A stretch of 64,000 bases of DNA from Flectonema sp. DT1601 (taxonomy: Eukaryota > Euglenozoa > Diplonemea > Diplonemida > Diplonemidae): the NCBI GenBank assembly GCA_964019425.1, contig OZ025824.1, forward strand, positions 844,501 to 908,500, read 5' to 3'. The position numbers and the translations under genes were made by a program. The notes under the pieces were generated by a model, which was not told the DNA's origin, ran no database searches, and was given only the letters and a program-made list of their open reading frames with translations. Positions 35,100 through 45,557 of this stretch are shown here, piece by piece (the first letter of the stretch is position 1; each line of letters begins with the position of its first letter).

Positions 35100-36651
35100 A
35101 TGGGAATCGCTTCAGAACTGAGAGACCTGTTTGATCTTCATCAGCAGGGAGCTCTAACTGAACAAGAATTTAGAGAAGCAAAGAAAGCTGTTTTAGAAGG
35201 TAAGAATAGACAAATAGCGAGTAGTGTACCAGAATATAATCCACAGCAACAACAACAGCAACAACAACAACTTGTTGGACATTCAACACCATTACTTCGT
35301 AGTATCGCAATAGATGTTGTGACCCCTCCTGTGTTGTTATCGCCAACTATTATTTCTGATGACGCTTCACTCGAGGGATGTGTAGCTTTAGCTAATGAAG
35401 CAGTTCTTATCGCAATTAATGCTTTTGATCATCAGCCTGAGGAACAGCTTCCACCTCCTACGATGTTACCACCGCCAGTGTCGCCGATTCTTAATTCAGT
35501 TTTTAGTATGAATGACCCTTTCAGTGATTCAGAACTACTTGTGAGAAGAGTTCCACTTTCAGTTCCATTAATTGAGAAGCTTGAAAGTAGTCCTGCAATC
35601 CCTTTGGGTGTTTCCCTTCCAGTGATGCCTCAAGTACTTCCTTCTCCTCGTCCAATAGTAACGACGACAGCCATGAGATCAACTTTTGAAGAACGTGTGA
35701 GAGAGAGACAACTTGTTGAACAACAAATAGAATTAGAAAGACAGCGAGGAAGAGATTTTGAAAATGCTCGCATCGAAAAAGAATTAATTGAACGAGCGGG
35801 AGAAGCAACCGTCTCGATTCCAACGTTTGATGAAACAATTCCTTATCAATCAGAGAGACTTGTTACCTTTTTAGGTGAACAGAGTTCTTTATTAGCTGAG
35901 AGAATGCTTTCAAGAGAACAACCATCTGGTAGTTTGATTTCTCCAAAAGGATCGTCTTCGATTGCTCTCGACTTTCAATTAACTTCACCAACACCTGACA
36001 GGAAAGATGTGACTCCGTCTTATCGAAGTATTGATTTGTATTCACCGCCTCCTGTTGACAGTAGTTCAGATGCATTGCTTCGATGGGATTCTCGACTATG
36101 TCGTGGAGTTCATTTATCTGATGATGGAAGAGAAGCAATGTGTATTAGTACTTCTACTGGTCATGTTGTTGTTGGAACTACTCCATTTGATCCTTCTGTT
36201 CATACTTCATTCATGTGGTCAGTTGTATTAATGTTAAGAAGATTATCAAGTAAAGATATCCTTATCGGTATGACTGGAAGAGGTATAAGAGGAAAAGCAT
36301 CATTCGCTCTAAGAGGTGATGGTTGTGTTGTTAGTGAACTGTACGATGGTCAATCTGTTGGTCATCACTACTCACCTCCTTTAGGATCTGATAAGGATGT
36401 TACCACGGTGTGTATCTCGTGTAGAATAGAAGAATCCTCACTCTCATTTACTGTTGATGGTATGTAATATTTGTTCTGATCAACTGTTAGGTGAAATTTC
36501 TCAAATTCAATTCAATTAACCAACAGGTGAAGAACTAGGTAAGGCTTTCAACCTTCCTGAAGACCTAACATTCTATCCCATGGTAGTCCTCGGACAGGAA
36601 GGTGAAGCCGCTCTACTCCCGAGACCAGAGAGCGGTGTGTTAAAACCATGA
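35100..36651 (+). CDS. SHOCT-SPRY domain protein
   Basis: Two exons, 35100-36459 and 36527-36651; the 67-base intron is GTATGT...AACAG and splits a Gly codon; 494 residues. Residues about 4-33 match the SHOCT motif (ELRDLFDLHQQGALTEQEF), a short helical module usually found at protein C-termini and linked to oligomerisation. A Gln run follows at about 46-56, then a Pro/Ser-rich region and a charged coiled-coil-like segment (REFENARIEKELIE-type, about 205-230). The last 170 residues form a SPRY domain (DILIGMTGRG, SLSFTVDGEELG, FYPMVVLGQEGEAALL), a protein-interaction fold. The intron lies inside the SPRY domain, and the spliced continuation completes it, which supports the model. Likely a cytosolic adaptor. 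An in-frame GTG 15 bases upstream is ignored in favour of the ATG. Confidence 0.8.
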
Positions 36652-37207
36652 AAGTGAGTAGAGTGCTACCTTTAGTCTAGTGATTCTTAAATATTTTCAA
36701 AAAATCTTTATTTTCTCAAATGTATTTTTTTAATAATCTCGATCCAATTTGAGGTCAATTCCTGAAAAAACACGATCTGTTTGTCTCCAATCCTTCCTAC
36801 TGTAGATTGGTCACGTCACTCAAGTTAGGTAGTTGTTGATAGCTCTTTACAGTCTTCAGAGACTACCTGTTTGTAATAATCAGATCTCACTGAACAAACT
36901 CTGGGGAGTTACATTCCAGACAAACATCGTTTTTGGTGTACTTTGGTTTGGTTTTATGTTATTTTCTTTTTGTACTCTTCATGCTCTGTACTCCCTTTAA
37001 AGGGATTCTTGTATTCCTATTGCGATTTATATTAGTATTTTGTTAGAACTTGTCTGGGCAGCTGAAAATGAAAAAAAAATTAATAAATATTTAGCAGACC
37101 TGCCTGACAACACACACACATGTTGAAGTAAAGTATAGTCGCGTTTATTGTGTTCTAGTTTAACTTTAATTTATCCTCTAATCAAACAGTAAGGAGATAA
37201 ACCAAAT
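36652..37207. other. Spacer before TRM1
   Basis: No gene seen. A 7-bp inverted repeat (AGGTAGT/ACTACCT, about 36825-36870) is present, and an AAACAG site ends at 37189, 18 bases before the TRM1 start. Confidence 0.5.
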
Positions 37208-39232
37208 ATGTCGTTGGAGGAAACAGGAAAACAGATAGCAGCACTCCTTGAGAAGTATGAAGAGCTTCAAAAACAAACAACTGACCCACTCAGTGATATC
37301 CAATCAGGTCAGAGAGACGACGTCGGAGTAAAGTCCGAAGCACCAAAAGGATATTGCAAAGTAACAGAAGGAGCAGCGTCAGTGTTAGCAATCGTGAATG
37401 CCGATGGAAGTCAAGAAGCATTCTATAACCCAGCACAGGTAGTCAACAGAGACCTTTCCATAATCGCTATTCGAGGTTATGATGAAATGAGAAAGGAAAA
37501 GCCTCACAAAAAGGGACGTTCCAAAGACGAAGGTCTTCGCATCCTCGAAGGATTGTCAGCAACAGGTCTAAGAGCAATAAGGTATTGGAAAGAGATTCCA
37601 AACATTACAAAGATTATCGTAAATGATCTCCTTCCATCTGCAGTATCAGCAATCCAACGTAATATTGAGTATAATAAAGTACCTCTGTCGAAGGTAATTC
37701 CTAACTGTGATGATGCTGTAGCTCTGATGCAACGACTTGGACATCAATCTCGTAGTACTCTCTACAGAAACACACATGACAGTGATAATATCTCACAGTT
37801 ATTGTCATCAGAGAAGATGGATGTAGTTGACTTAGATCCTTACGGCACTGCTGCTCCTTTCTTAGACTCAGCTATTAGCTGTGCTGAAGAAGGAGGATTA
37901 ATGTGTATAACTTGCACTGATTGTGATGTTCTTTGTGGTGTTCACCCTGAAGCATGTCATCACAAGTACGGATCAATGTCTGTACGCGCCAAGTACTGTC
38001 ATGAGATGGCAGTCAGAATCCTTTTGGGATGTGTTGAGAGACATGCTGCACGACACGGAAAATTTATAAAACCACTTCTTTCATTACAAATTGACTTCTA
38101 CGTTCGGGTATTCGTTCGCATTGAGACGTCACGTGCTGAGTCTAAGTTATCAATCGCTAAGTTAGGTCACCTTCTACAGTGTAGTGGTTGTGCTAGCTTT
38201 AGAGTAAAACCAATTGGTGTCGTCCGAGTTGAAGATCGGTCTAAAGCCGAGCGCAACCGCGAGAAGCAAACTAAGAAACAAAAGCGTAAGCGATCAGCTA
38301 TGGAAGAAGATCCGACTGCACCAGAAGAACAACCAGCAGTGGAGGCATCGTCACCTGTCAATGAACGTGTGTCCGCTTCTGTACCAACTATCCCTAACAG
38401 ACAAGAACCACGTATCAAGTACGGGACTGCTACATCTGTTTTGTTTAACTCATCTTACAAACCAGCTACTCCTACCTGCAGTGTTTGTAATAGTTCTGTT
38501 TGGGTATGTTTTATATTTATGTTAATTAATAACAATAAGGGAGGGTGACGTTAAACAACAAATAACTATAAACAGGCTGGAGGACCAATCTGGATAGGAC
38601 CAACTCACGACAAGGATTACGTTAATCGTTTGATATCAATCGCAGATAATGATAAGGAACACTTCGCTGCTTATAAACGAGTTCGAGCATTGCTCGCAGC
38701 TGCTCGTGACGAGCTTCCTGACTGTCCTCTGTTTTATCAGTTGGCAGCATTGAGTGGAACAGTTCATTGTTCGACGTATGGTTTTATTATTATTTGAGGG
38801 TACTTGTAACTCTTTTATATCAAAAAAAAAAAAGAAAAAAAAAGAAACTAAAACAGCATCCCAATGGCTAAGATGAACTCAGCGTTAATGAACCTCGGGT
38901 ATCGAACAAGTCAAGTCCACTGTTGTCCAGATGGAATAAAAACTGATGCCCCACCTGAAGTAGTTTACGACGTGATGAAAGCCTGGGCAAAGGAATTAGG
39001 ATGCGACACTCATCCGAACAATAGAATCGGACACGCTAAAGATATATTGTCGTCAGAATCGAGAGTTGAAGTTGATTTTACACTCAAGGCTGGGTCAGAT
39101 ATGAGAGCAAAAATAACTGGTGAGACAAAGTGGGGGAAGGTATACGTACCAAATTGGGGACCAAAACGCCGTGCTAAGGGAAACAAGACAGCTGAAGAGC
39201 AAGATGAAACCATTGACAGACCAACTTCATAA
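37208..39232 (+). CDS. TRMT1: tRNA (guanine26-N2)-dimethyltransferase TRM1
   Basis: Three exons, 37208-38503, 38576-38775 and 38857-39232, joined by 72- and 81-base introns (GTATGT and GTATGG donors, AAACAG acceptors); 623 residues. TRM1 uses S-adenosylmethionine to dimethylate G26 of tRNAs. The family signatures are all visible: YCKVTEGAASV and FYNPAQVVNRDLSI near the N-terminus, the SAM-site region LEGLSATGLRAIRYW, the DLDPYGTAAPFLDSAI motif at about 208, the Cys/His cluster CTDCDVLCG...CHHKYG, the CSVC...WAGGPIW segment across intron 1, and MAKMNSALMNLGYRTSQVH across intron 2. The C-terminus ends with the usual GPKR-type basic stretch. Length is normal for eukaryotic TRM1. The first 35 residues could form a short coiled coil. 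No obvious mitochondrial signal, so nuclear or cytosolic action is likely. Confidence 0.95.
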
Positions 39233-39557
39233 TCAAAAAGACTGTTGTGGTGGTTAGTTACGTTAAGGATTTATTATTATTTTTTTTTTTAATTTTCACG
39301 GTTTTCTTTTTTTTTTTTTCGTTTCATTTTTTCCTTTTTTTTTTTTTTCCCTTGATTTCATACGTATGTTGAAAGGAAAAAAAACTTTTTCCTGAATTTT
39401 TCTTTTTTTCGTAATCATCAGCCTGCTGCCGTTCACGTGCGCGGCCGAACTAGTGAGTTCCCACAGACGCTATCATACTTTTATTATCATAATTATATAC
39501 TTCCTTTCAATAACAAGACCGTATTATACACAAAACACAATTAATTTTATAAAAAAA
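39233..39557. other. T-rich spacer before the first PB1 gene
   Basis: Holds only T runs. The frame of the next gene is open from 39453 and would add a hydrophobic stretch (FIIIIIYFLSI), but it has no ATG before 39558. Confidence 0.5.
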
Positions 39558-41408
39558 ATGACTGAAATCGAGTTGAAGTTCACAATAATCCGAGTAAATG
39601 GATTAAAGGAGATGAGAAGAGTGAGGTTGGTATCACCCAGCTTTGATGCAATACAAAACATAATGAGGAGATGGGTAAGAGGAATATATAACATCGAATA
39701 CGTTGATGATGAAGGTGATCACATAACAGTCGAGTCTGAAGAAGAATGGACCGAATGTATTGAGATCTGGAAGAGCAATGGAGAAGGTACTCTAAAATTA
39801 CGGATTAACAACAGTGAAGTTAAAGATTGTTCAAATCCTGTTAATACCAAATATCATAATCATAAATGTGGTAGTAAACCTTTTCGAGGTATGCGCTGTT
39901 GGCCTCGAAATGATCAAAGTTTTCCGACACAATATTGTTGTCGAAAAAACATCCGCCACCCAGATACTCATATCAGGCACTGTGTTAACTTCGTAGAGCC
40001 ACCTCTCAAAATAGAGGGAAAATGTACCAACTGTTCATACTCTAGTACCGGCATTGCTGAAGGTTATTGTTGTCTCAGATGTCGTCATGGTAATGGAATG
40101 CACGGACCGAGGTGTCGCAGAATTATTCACTCTGAAGGACGAGTGGATAAGGAAGCGTTGTCGAAAGAAGCAGATCACTGCTGCAGGAGGAATATGTACC
40201 ACCCGGGTGTTCATGGAAGACGTTGTGTAAACTTCGTTGAGGAGGAACTCAATGTTGAAGGAAAATGTACCAACTGCTCTTATTCAGTCACTGGTATCAC
40301 TGAAGGGTTCTGTTGCAACAGATGCCGTCATGGAAACGGTGAACACGGTCCGCGATGCCGTCGAATCATTTACCCTGAGGGGCGCGTTGACGAGGAAGCT
40401 TTCTCAAAGGAGACACAACACTGCTGCAGAAGAAACTTCTACCACTCGGGTTTTCACGGAAGAAATTGTGCTAACTTCGTAGAGACACCTCTCAAAATAG
40501 AGGGAAAATGTACCAACTGTTCATACTCTAGTACCGGCATTGCTGAAGGTTATTGTTGTCTCAGATGTCGTCATGGAAATGGAATGCACGGACCGAGGTG
40601 TCGCAGAATTATTCACTCTGAAGGACGAGTGGATGAGGAAGCGTTGTCGAAAGAAGCAGATCACTGCTGCAGGAGGAATATGTACCACCCGGGTGTTCAT
40701 GGAAGACGTTGTGTAAACTTCGTAGAGGAGGAACTCAAAATAGAGGGAAAATGTACCAACTGTTCATACTCTAGTACCGGCATTGCTGAAGGTTATTGTT
40801 GTCTCAGATGTCGTCATGGTAATGGAATGCACGGACCGAGGTGTCGCAGAATTATTCATTCTGAAGGACGAGTGGATGAGGAAGCGTTGTCGAAAGAAGC
40901 AGATCACTGCTGCAAGAGAAGTATGAACCGTTCGGGATTCCATGGAAGACGTTGTGTCAACTTTGAAACAGCACATCAGCTTAAGCATCATACTCACGGA
41001 AAGCTATCTGTATCTGGTCCTCATGTAGATACTGAAGTTAGTGATAATCATCATTTGATAAAACAACAATTACAAGAAGTTAATAAAATAAAATGTTCTA
41101 ACTGTTCATACTCATGTACCGGTATCATTGAGGGGTTCTGTTGTCTTAGCTGTAGTCTTAACGGTTCACATGGTCCGAGATGTCAAAGAGTTACTCATAT
41201 TAAAGTAAAAGATGACGACACTCTACACCCTTCAGAAAAAGAAAGTTCAGACGAATGGGAAAAGGTAGACGACGAGGTCCAACCGTACATCGATGGAAAA
41301 GTTAACGAAAAGTATATCGAGAAAATGGGATTTCCAATCACAGATGAAGTTAAATTTTTCATATCCGAAAGTAATAATGTCCAGCAAGTCGTATCCAGTT
41401 TATTATGA
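39558..41408 (+). CDS. p62/NBR1-like PB1 - Cys/His repeat - UBA protein (A)
   Basis: A single-exon gene of 616 residues. Residues about 3-86 are a PB1 domain with basic face (RRVRL) and an acidic OPCA motif (YVDDEGDHITVESEEEW), so it could self-polymerise. From 127, four 81-residue units repeat, then a fifth diverged one. Each has a CC-x-x-N...H...H...C box and a C-x2-C-x12-CC-x2-C...HG-x2-C box, probably zinc-binding. The C-terminal 36 residues resemble a UBA domain (KMGFPITDEV...QQVVSSLL). A WEKV at 567-570 in an acidic Ser-Asp context fits an LC3/Atg8-interacting motif. PB1, zinc module, LIR and UBA in this order is the plan of the selective autophagy receptors p62 and NBR1, but the ZZ finger is replaced. 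Start: the ATG after eight A. A paralogue follows at 42047. Confidence 0.8.
   Translation: MTEIELKFTIIRVNGLKEMRRVRLVSPSFDAIQNIMRRWVRGIYNIEYVDDEGDHITVESEEEWTECIEIWKSNGEGTLKLRINNSEVKDCSNPVNTKYHNHKCGSKPFRGMRCWPRNDQSFPTQYCCRKNIRHPDTHIRHCVNFVEPPLKIEGKCTNCSYSSTGIAEGYCCLRCRHGNGMHGPRCRRIIHSEGRVDKEALSKEADHCCRRNMYHPGVHGRRCVNFVEEELNVEGKCTNCSYSVTGITEGFCCNRCRHGNGEHGPRCRRIIYPEGRVDEEAFSKETQHCCRRNFYHSGFHGRNCANFVETPLKIEGKCTNCSYSSTGIAEGYCCLRCRHGNGMHGPRCRRIIHSEGRVDEEALSKEADHCCRRNMYHPGVHGRRCVNFVEEELKIEGKCTNCSYSSTGIAEGYCCLRCRHGNGMHGPRCRRIIHSEGRVDEEALSKEADHCCKRSMNRSGFHGRRCVNFETAHQLKHHTHGKLSVSGPHVDTEVSDNHHLIKQQLQEVNKIKCSNCSYSCTGIIEGFCCLSCSLNGSHGPRCQRVTHIKVKDDDTLHPSEKESSDEWEKVDDEVQPYIDGKVNEKYIEKMGFPITDEVKFFISESNNVQQVVSSLL
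39936..41208 (+). repeat. 243-bp coding tandem repeats
   Basis: Units start at 39936, 40179, 40422, 40665 and (diverged) 40908, each beginning with the CC codon pair. Long stretches of units 1, 3 and 4 are almost identical at the DNA level, including synonymous sites, pointing to recent expansion or gene conversion. Confidence 0.85.
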
Positions 41409-42046
41409 TTAAATAAATATTCCCCCTCTTGTTCATATTGTCAGCAAACATTGATAACTGCCTGCTTGGCAAGAAAAAAAGCATCTTCACCCTTTACCTC
41501 TCGTTTAAATTGGCGTTGTAGGTTTTATTTGTCTACTTCTCTTGAGCTTTTAATTTTAATATTTTTCTCTCTCATTTTTGTCTACCTAGCTTGTCAGACT
41601 TTGAAAATCATAGTTGTCTCTGATCGCTGTATGATCCCTCGATCTTGGTTCGGTCTCAATGTTGCAGCAAAAGTGCTGGTCGGGTGGGGATACTCAGGTC
41701 GGTGGTAAAAATAATTTACTTCTTTTGACAAATAATAAAACGGTATTTGAACGTATGAATTGTCGTATTATTTTCTAGCCCACAATTCGTTGATTTCATA
41801 TTTTTTTTTCTTTCTGTTTTTTTTTTTTTTTCCCCCTTTCTTGTTGTTTCGTTACGTATTTTTAGTAAATAAATTATTACATTCGATATTCAGGTCATTA
41901 TAAAATAATGAATCAGTTGCACTGAGGAATAACAGTCACGTTAATTTTCTTCACTTTTATTTAATGAGAAACATTGCATAGCATTATCATCCTCCTACAC
42001 AGTTTCTACACCGCTTTTACAAAAAAGAATATTATAAAAAGAAAAG
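41409..42046. other. Spacer between the two PB1/UBA paralogues
   Basis: No gene supported; an 85-codon frame lacks an ATG and any recognisable content. T runs occur near 41820. A pyrimidine-rich CTACACAG site ends at 42002, 44 bases before the next start. Confidence 0.5.
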
Positions 42047-43555
42047 ATGTCAGAAGTTCAAATGAAAGTCACGGTAGTGAGGATGAATGGATCGGAAGAG
42101 AAGAGAAGGACACGATTGGTATCACCCAGCTTCGATACGATGTCGAATACAATTAAGAAGTGGGTGAGGGGATCATTCAATATTGAGTACGTCGATGATG
42201 AAGGAGACTACGTGACGGTTGACACACCGGAAGAGTGGGAAGAGTGTCTCGACATTTGGAGGAGAAGTGGGGACGAGTTGCTGAAGCTGAGGGCCAGTAA
42301 CGAGCGTCGTCGCTGTGGAGAGATGATGCGCGATTTCGGGTGCGTTCGAAGAAGACATTTTGGGTTTCCAAGACTGCCCTTGGGATCGAATCATCAAATG
42401 ATAATAAAAGGGAAATGTACTAACTGTTCATACTCGAGTACCGGTGTCGTTGAGGGGTTTTGCTGCAACCGCTGCCGACAGGGACTGGAAGGACATGGAC
42501 CGTGTTGTCGTGGAATCGTTCACTCTGAGGGAGGTGCCGACAGAGAAGCAACATCCGCGCAGGAGGAAGTAGTGCCTTGCTGTAAAAAGAACATGAAGCA
42601 CCCGGGGGTTCACGGAAAGCGATGTGTGCGGTTGGAAGAAGAATCACCTCTGAAGATCGAAGGGAAGTGTGCCAACTGCTCGTACTCAAGTACTGGTGTT
42701 GTCAGCGACCACTGCTGCCAGCGTTGTCGGAATCATGCAGGTGAACACGGGCCTCGATGCCGCAGAGTCACTCACTCTTCGCCGCGATCGAATGAAGCAC
42801 CGCAGGAACTGAAAAGCGAATCACAATGTTTCTTCCAAGAGTTCAGAAACCTCCGTCGACAGAAGCTTGCGAAAGTGAAAAGTGAGGGAAGGTGTGGCAA
42901 CTGTTCTTACTCAACCAGTGGAATTGTTGAAGGATATTGTTGTCTCAGATGCCTTCGGAATCCAGGTGAACACGGCCCTCGATGCCTCAGACAAGTCCCG
43001 CATTCGGTAGAGGGTGACGCATCGTCAGCACCGCAATCGCCACCTGCTGCAACTGAGAGAGTGAGTGATGAAGTAGTTGCCACACCGCCCTGCTGTAAAA
43101 GGAATTCCGCGAACCCGAAATCACACGGCAGGAAGTGCGTTAATTTCGAAGAGGCACCCGTTTCGATTGAAGGAAAATGCCGCTCCTGTTCGTACGCCTG
43201 CACGGGCGCGGTGAAGGAGTTCTGCTGCGTGCAATGCCGTCGTGGTTCGGGTACCCACGGGGCTCGGTGTCGCAAGGTGACATTCATCGAAGTGAAAGAA
43301 GAAGCGGAAGAGGTGGCAGGCTCGGATGAGACGGAAAACGAAATGGACATTGTGATTGGAGACGAAGTTGAAGAATCAGCTGCAGCGTCGATGGAACAAA
43401 GTCCGCAGCAGAATGGCAGCGGCGACGACTATTCAGCAGAGCTTATGTTGATCTCTGGGATGGGATTCCCCATCACTGAGGAAGTCAAGTCTCTGTTGTC
43501 TCAGCATGGTGGAGACTTGCAACAGGTAGTGACGACTCTTTTGCGTGTCTACTAA
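42047..43555 (+). CDS. p62/NBR1-like PB1 - Cys/His repeat - UBA protein (B)
   Basis: A single-exon paralogue of the preceding gene, 502 residues. The PB1 domain (about 3-85; OPCA motif YVDDEGDYVTVDTPEEW) is clearly homologous to that of gene A. The middle has four copies of the CxxCSYSSTG...CC..C...HGP.C box and three or fewer of the CC..N...HG..C box, separated by longer Ser/Pro/acidic linkers. The UBA-like tail (MGFPITEEVKSLLSQHGGD then LQQVVTTLL) is a better match to UBA than in A. No clear acidic LIR is seen; a TFIEV at about 411 is a weak candidate. Codon use is noticeably richer in G and C than in gene A. Expected role: ubiquitin-binding scaffold that polymerises through PB1; autophagy function is inferred from architecture only. 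Confidence 0.8.
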   Translation: MSEVQMKVTVVRMNGSEEKRRTRLVSPSFDTMSNTIKKWVRGSFNIEYVDDEGDYVTVDTPEEWEECLDIWRRSGDELLKLRASNERRRCGEMMRDFGCVRRRHFGFPRLPLGSNHQMIIKGKCTNCSYSSTGVVEGFCCNRCRQGLEGHGPCCRGIVHSEGGADREATSAQEEVVPCCKKNMKHPGVHGKRCVRLEEESPLKIEGKCANCSYSSTGVVSDHCCQRCRNHAGEHGPRCRRVTHSSPRSNEAPQELKSESQCFFQEFRNLRRQKLAKVKSEGRCGNCSYSTSGIVEGYCCLRCLRNPGEHGPRCLRQVPHSVEGDASSAPQSPPAATERVSDEVVATPPCCKRNSANPKSHGRKCVNFEEAPVSIEGKCRSCSYACTGAVKEFCCVQCRRGSGTHGARCRKVTFIEVKEEAEEVAGSDETENEMDIVIGDEVEESAAASMEQSPQQNGSGDDYSAELMLISGMGFPITEEVKSLLSQHGGDLQQVVTTLLRVY

Positions 43556-44455
43556 CCCTGTTCTGATGAGAACTAACTCTGTCCATCATCTTTTTGATCA
43601 CTGCAGCACTCCGTGAGCTGTGTTTCTTGTAGTAATTATAGTTATCAATTTATCTTTGATTCTCTCGTTTTTTTTTTTTTTTTTTTTTTTTGGCTCACCG
43701 AACGCATCGGCATGTCTGTTCCGTTGGACCGGCTGATGGAAAAGAGGCTTCTTGTTTAGCCTTTCGGTTTTCATTTATTTTATTTTAATTTTATTACAAA
43801 CATATTTAACGTTCATATTTGGTTTCATTTTTTGTTTTTTGATATATTATTTGCCGACCAAAGTCCAAAGTGAGTAGCCTGTTGCTACTTTGTGTGTTCT
43901 GATCCCTTGCCCGCTGATGTGAACACCTATCACTCGTTATGTTGATGGGCCGCTGGCCTCATCTTCGTATCGTTCTGTTTTTTTTGGTAGTTCCTGAGAG
44001 TTGTTGTTGTTCCGTTATTTTAATTATTCCTCCTCAGTCGTACTGTCGGTGTTGTGAGTCCTCTCCTTTGTTTCGTCGAAGATGACGATGACAAAGACAA
44101 CGACAACGACGACGAAAAGTAACAATAATTCTTGTTACGTGTTTTTTATGTTTTTCTTTTTTTAGTAGTTCTTCTGTGAGAAGACAAGTAGTCAAATCTA
44201 ACTTATGCTACTTGTGTGTCATTGCTCATGTTGTACACCAACTTGTTGTTCTAGCCTTAGCCTCATCTTTATATTATTCTCTTGGTGGTGTGTTGTGTTC
44301 GATGTTAAATTTGATTTATTCTTTTCAAAGGTTCAGATTCACATTAATTTCGATATGAAAAACTTTTTATTTTTTTTTTTGTAATTTTATGTCACTTTCA
44401 TCACCTTTCCTTTCTAAGACATTAATTATTTATAATAAAGTACTTTAATAATAAA
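43556..44455. other. T-rich spacer
   Basis: Contains T runs (about 43669-43693) and a short GACAAC-type repeat near 44080-44118. No gene or structure recognised. Confidence 0.5.
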
Positions 44456-45328
44456 ATGGCGGGTATCATTCGAAGACCTTTCACGAAGATTTTTTTAGTG
44501 GGTGCAAATGGATTCCCAGGTATGGTTTATGGTCCGTTATTAAGAGACTTGTCTGAGAGGTACGATGCAGAAGTTGAAGTAATCGACGCATACAGAAAAT
44601 ATATCCCCGGAGCTAACTGGAGACCAATGATAGCTGAAGTCGAAGAAAGATTGGCGACAACCACTAAAGAAGGAGCTAGAAAACTTATAATTGGTCATTC
44701 AATGGGAGCAGCTCTGTTAATCAATGCAATGCAGCACAGAGATGTTGGTTCTCATGGTGGGTTAGTTTTAATCGATCCTCCAGTGTTCTCTTTAAGACGT
44801 AGGATAGCAATTAAATATTCACTTAAATTTAACATTGGTCCTCTAACACGAATTATTGCCAGCTGTGCGAATAGAAAGAATGATTGGTCCTCAAGAGAAG
44901 AAGCTATGGATTACCTAAAAAATATAAAACCATTATCGACATTTCATCCAGACGTACTAAATGAGTTTAAGGTATTCGGGCTTGTTGAGATGCCAGATGG
45001 AAGAATTCGACTTTCATTTCCTCCAATTTACGAATCTGAAATATTTAAATGGACTCCACAAGAACTACCACGCTGTACTTGGATGAAACCTGGCCCTACA
45101 GATGTTCATATGTACGACAACACTGATGGAATACCTTCTGACCTTAAAGCAAAATGGTTTATTTCTTCAAAAAATGAATTCTCGAGTCGTCGTTGTTACC
45201 ATGAAGCCAGAGTAAAATGGTCTCAATCTCAATTCTATGAAATGGACTCTCATATGGCACCTCTGGAGAATCCTTATGGCATGGCTTCCCTTATTGATGA
45301 GGTGCTCAATATGGAGAAGAGGAATTAG
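44456..45328 (+). CDS. Alpha/beta-hydrolase fold protein
   Basis: A 290-residue intronless gene. It shows the alpha/beta-hydrolase pattern: first strand and oxyanion loop region (KIFLVGANGFPG), the nucleophile elbow GHSMG with Ser82 as the likely nucleophile, a following strand VLIDPP, and a late His in DSHMAPLENP (about residue 265) as the catalytic base. The acid residue cannot be assigned with confidence. No signal peptide. The family covers esterases, lipases and thioesterases; the sequence does not fix the substrate. It lies between the PB1/UBA pair and the pseudokinase-KEN gene, on the same strand. Confidence 0.85.
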   Translation: MAGIIRRPFTKIFLVGANGFPGMVYGPLLRDLSERYDAEVEVIDAYRKYIPGANWRPMIAEVEERLATTTKEGARKLIIGHSMGAALLINAMQHRDVGSHGGLVLIDPPVFSLRRRIAIKYSLKFNIGPLTRIIASCANRKNDWSSREEAMDYLKNIKPLSTFHPDVLNEFKVFGLVEMPDGRIRLSFPPIYESEIFKWTPQELPRCTWMKPGPTDVHMYDNTDGIPSDLKAKWFISSKNEFSSRRCYHEARVKWSQSQFYEMDSHMAPLENPYGMASLIDEVLNMEKRN

Positions 45329-45557
45329 TCAGCATAATTATATTAAAAGTAATACTGTGACGTTAGATCAGTTGGTCACGCTACAGACCACCGATAGTCC
45401 TCAATGATTGTTGTGGTCGTTCCCAACATCAAAAAAATGGCTTTTTATTTTATTATATGCAATATATGCAATCTACATTTTTAAATAAACAGTTAAAAAA
45501 CCAAAAAAAAAAAAAAAAAAATGAATTCGTAAATTTAAAAACTTTGGGAAAACGATA

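Noticed and set aside
39453-39557. N-terminal extension with hydrophobic stretch on PB1 protein A
   Set aside because: No ATG opens it, and the ATG at 39558 after eight A starts the PB1 domain as in the paralogue.
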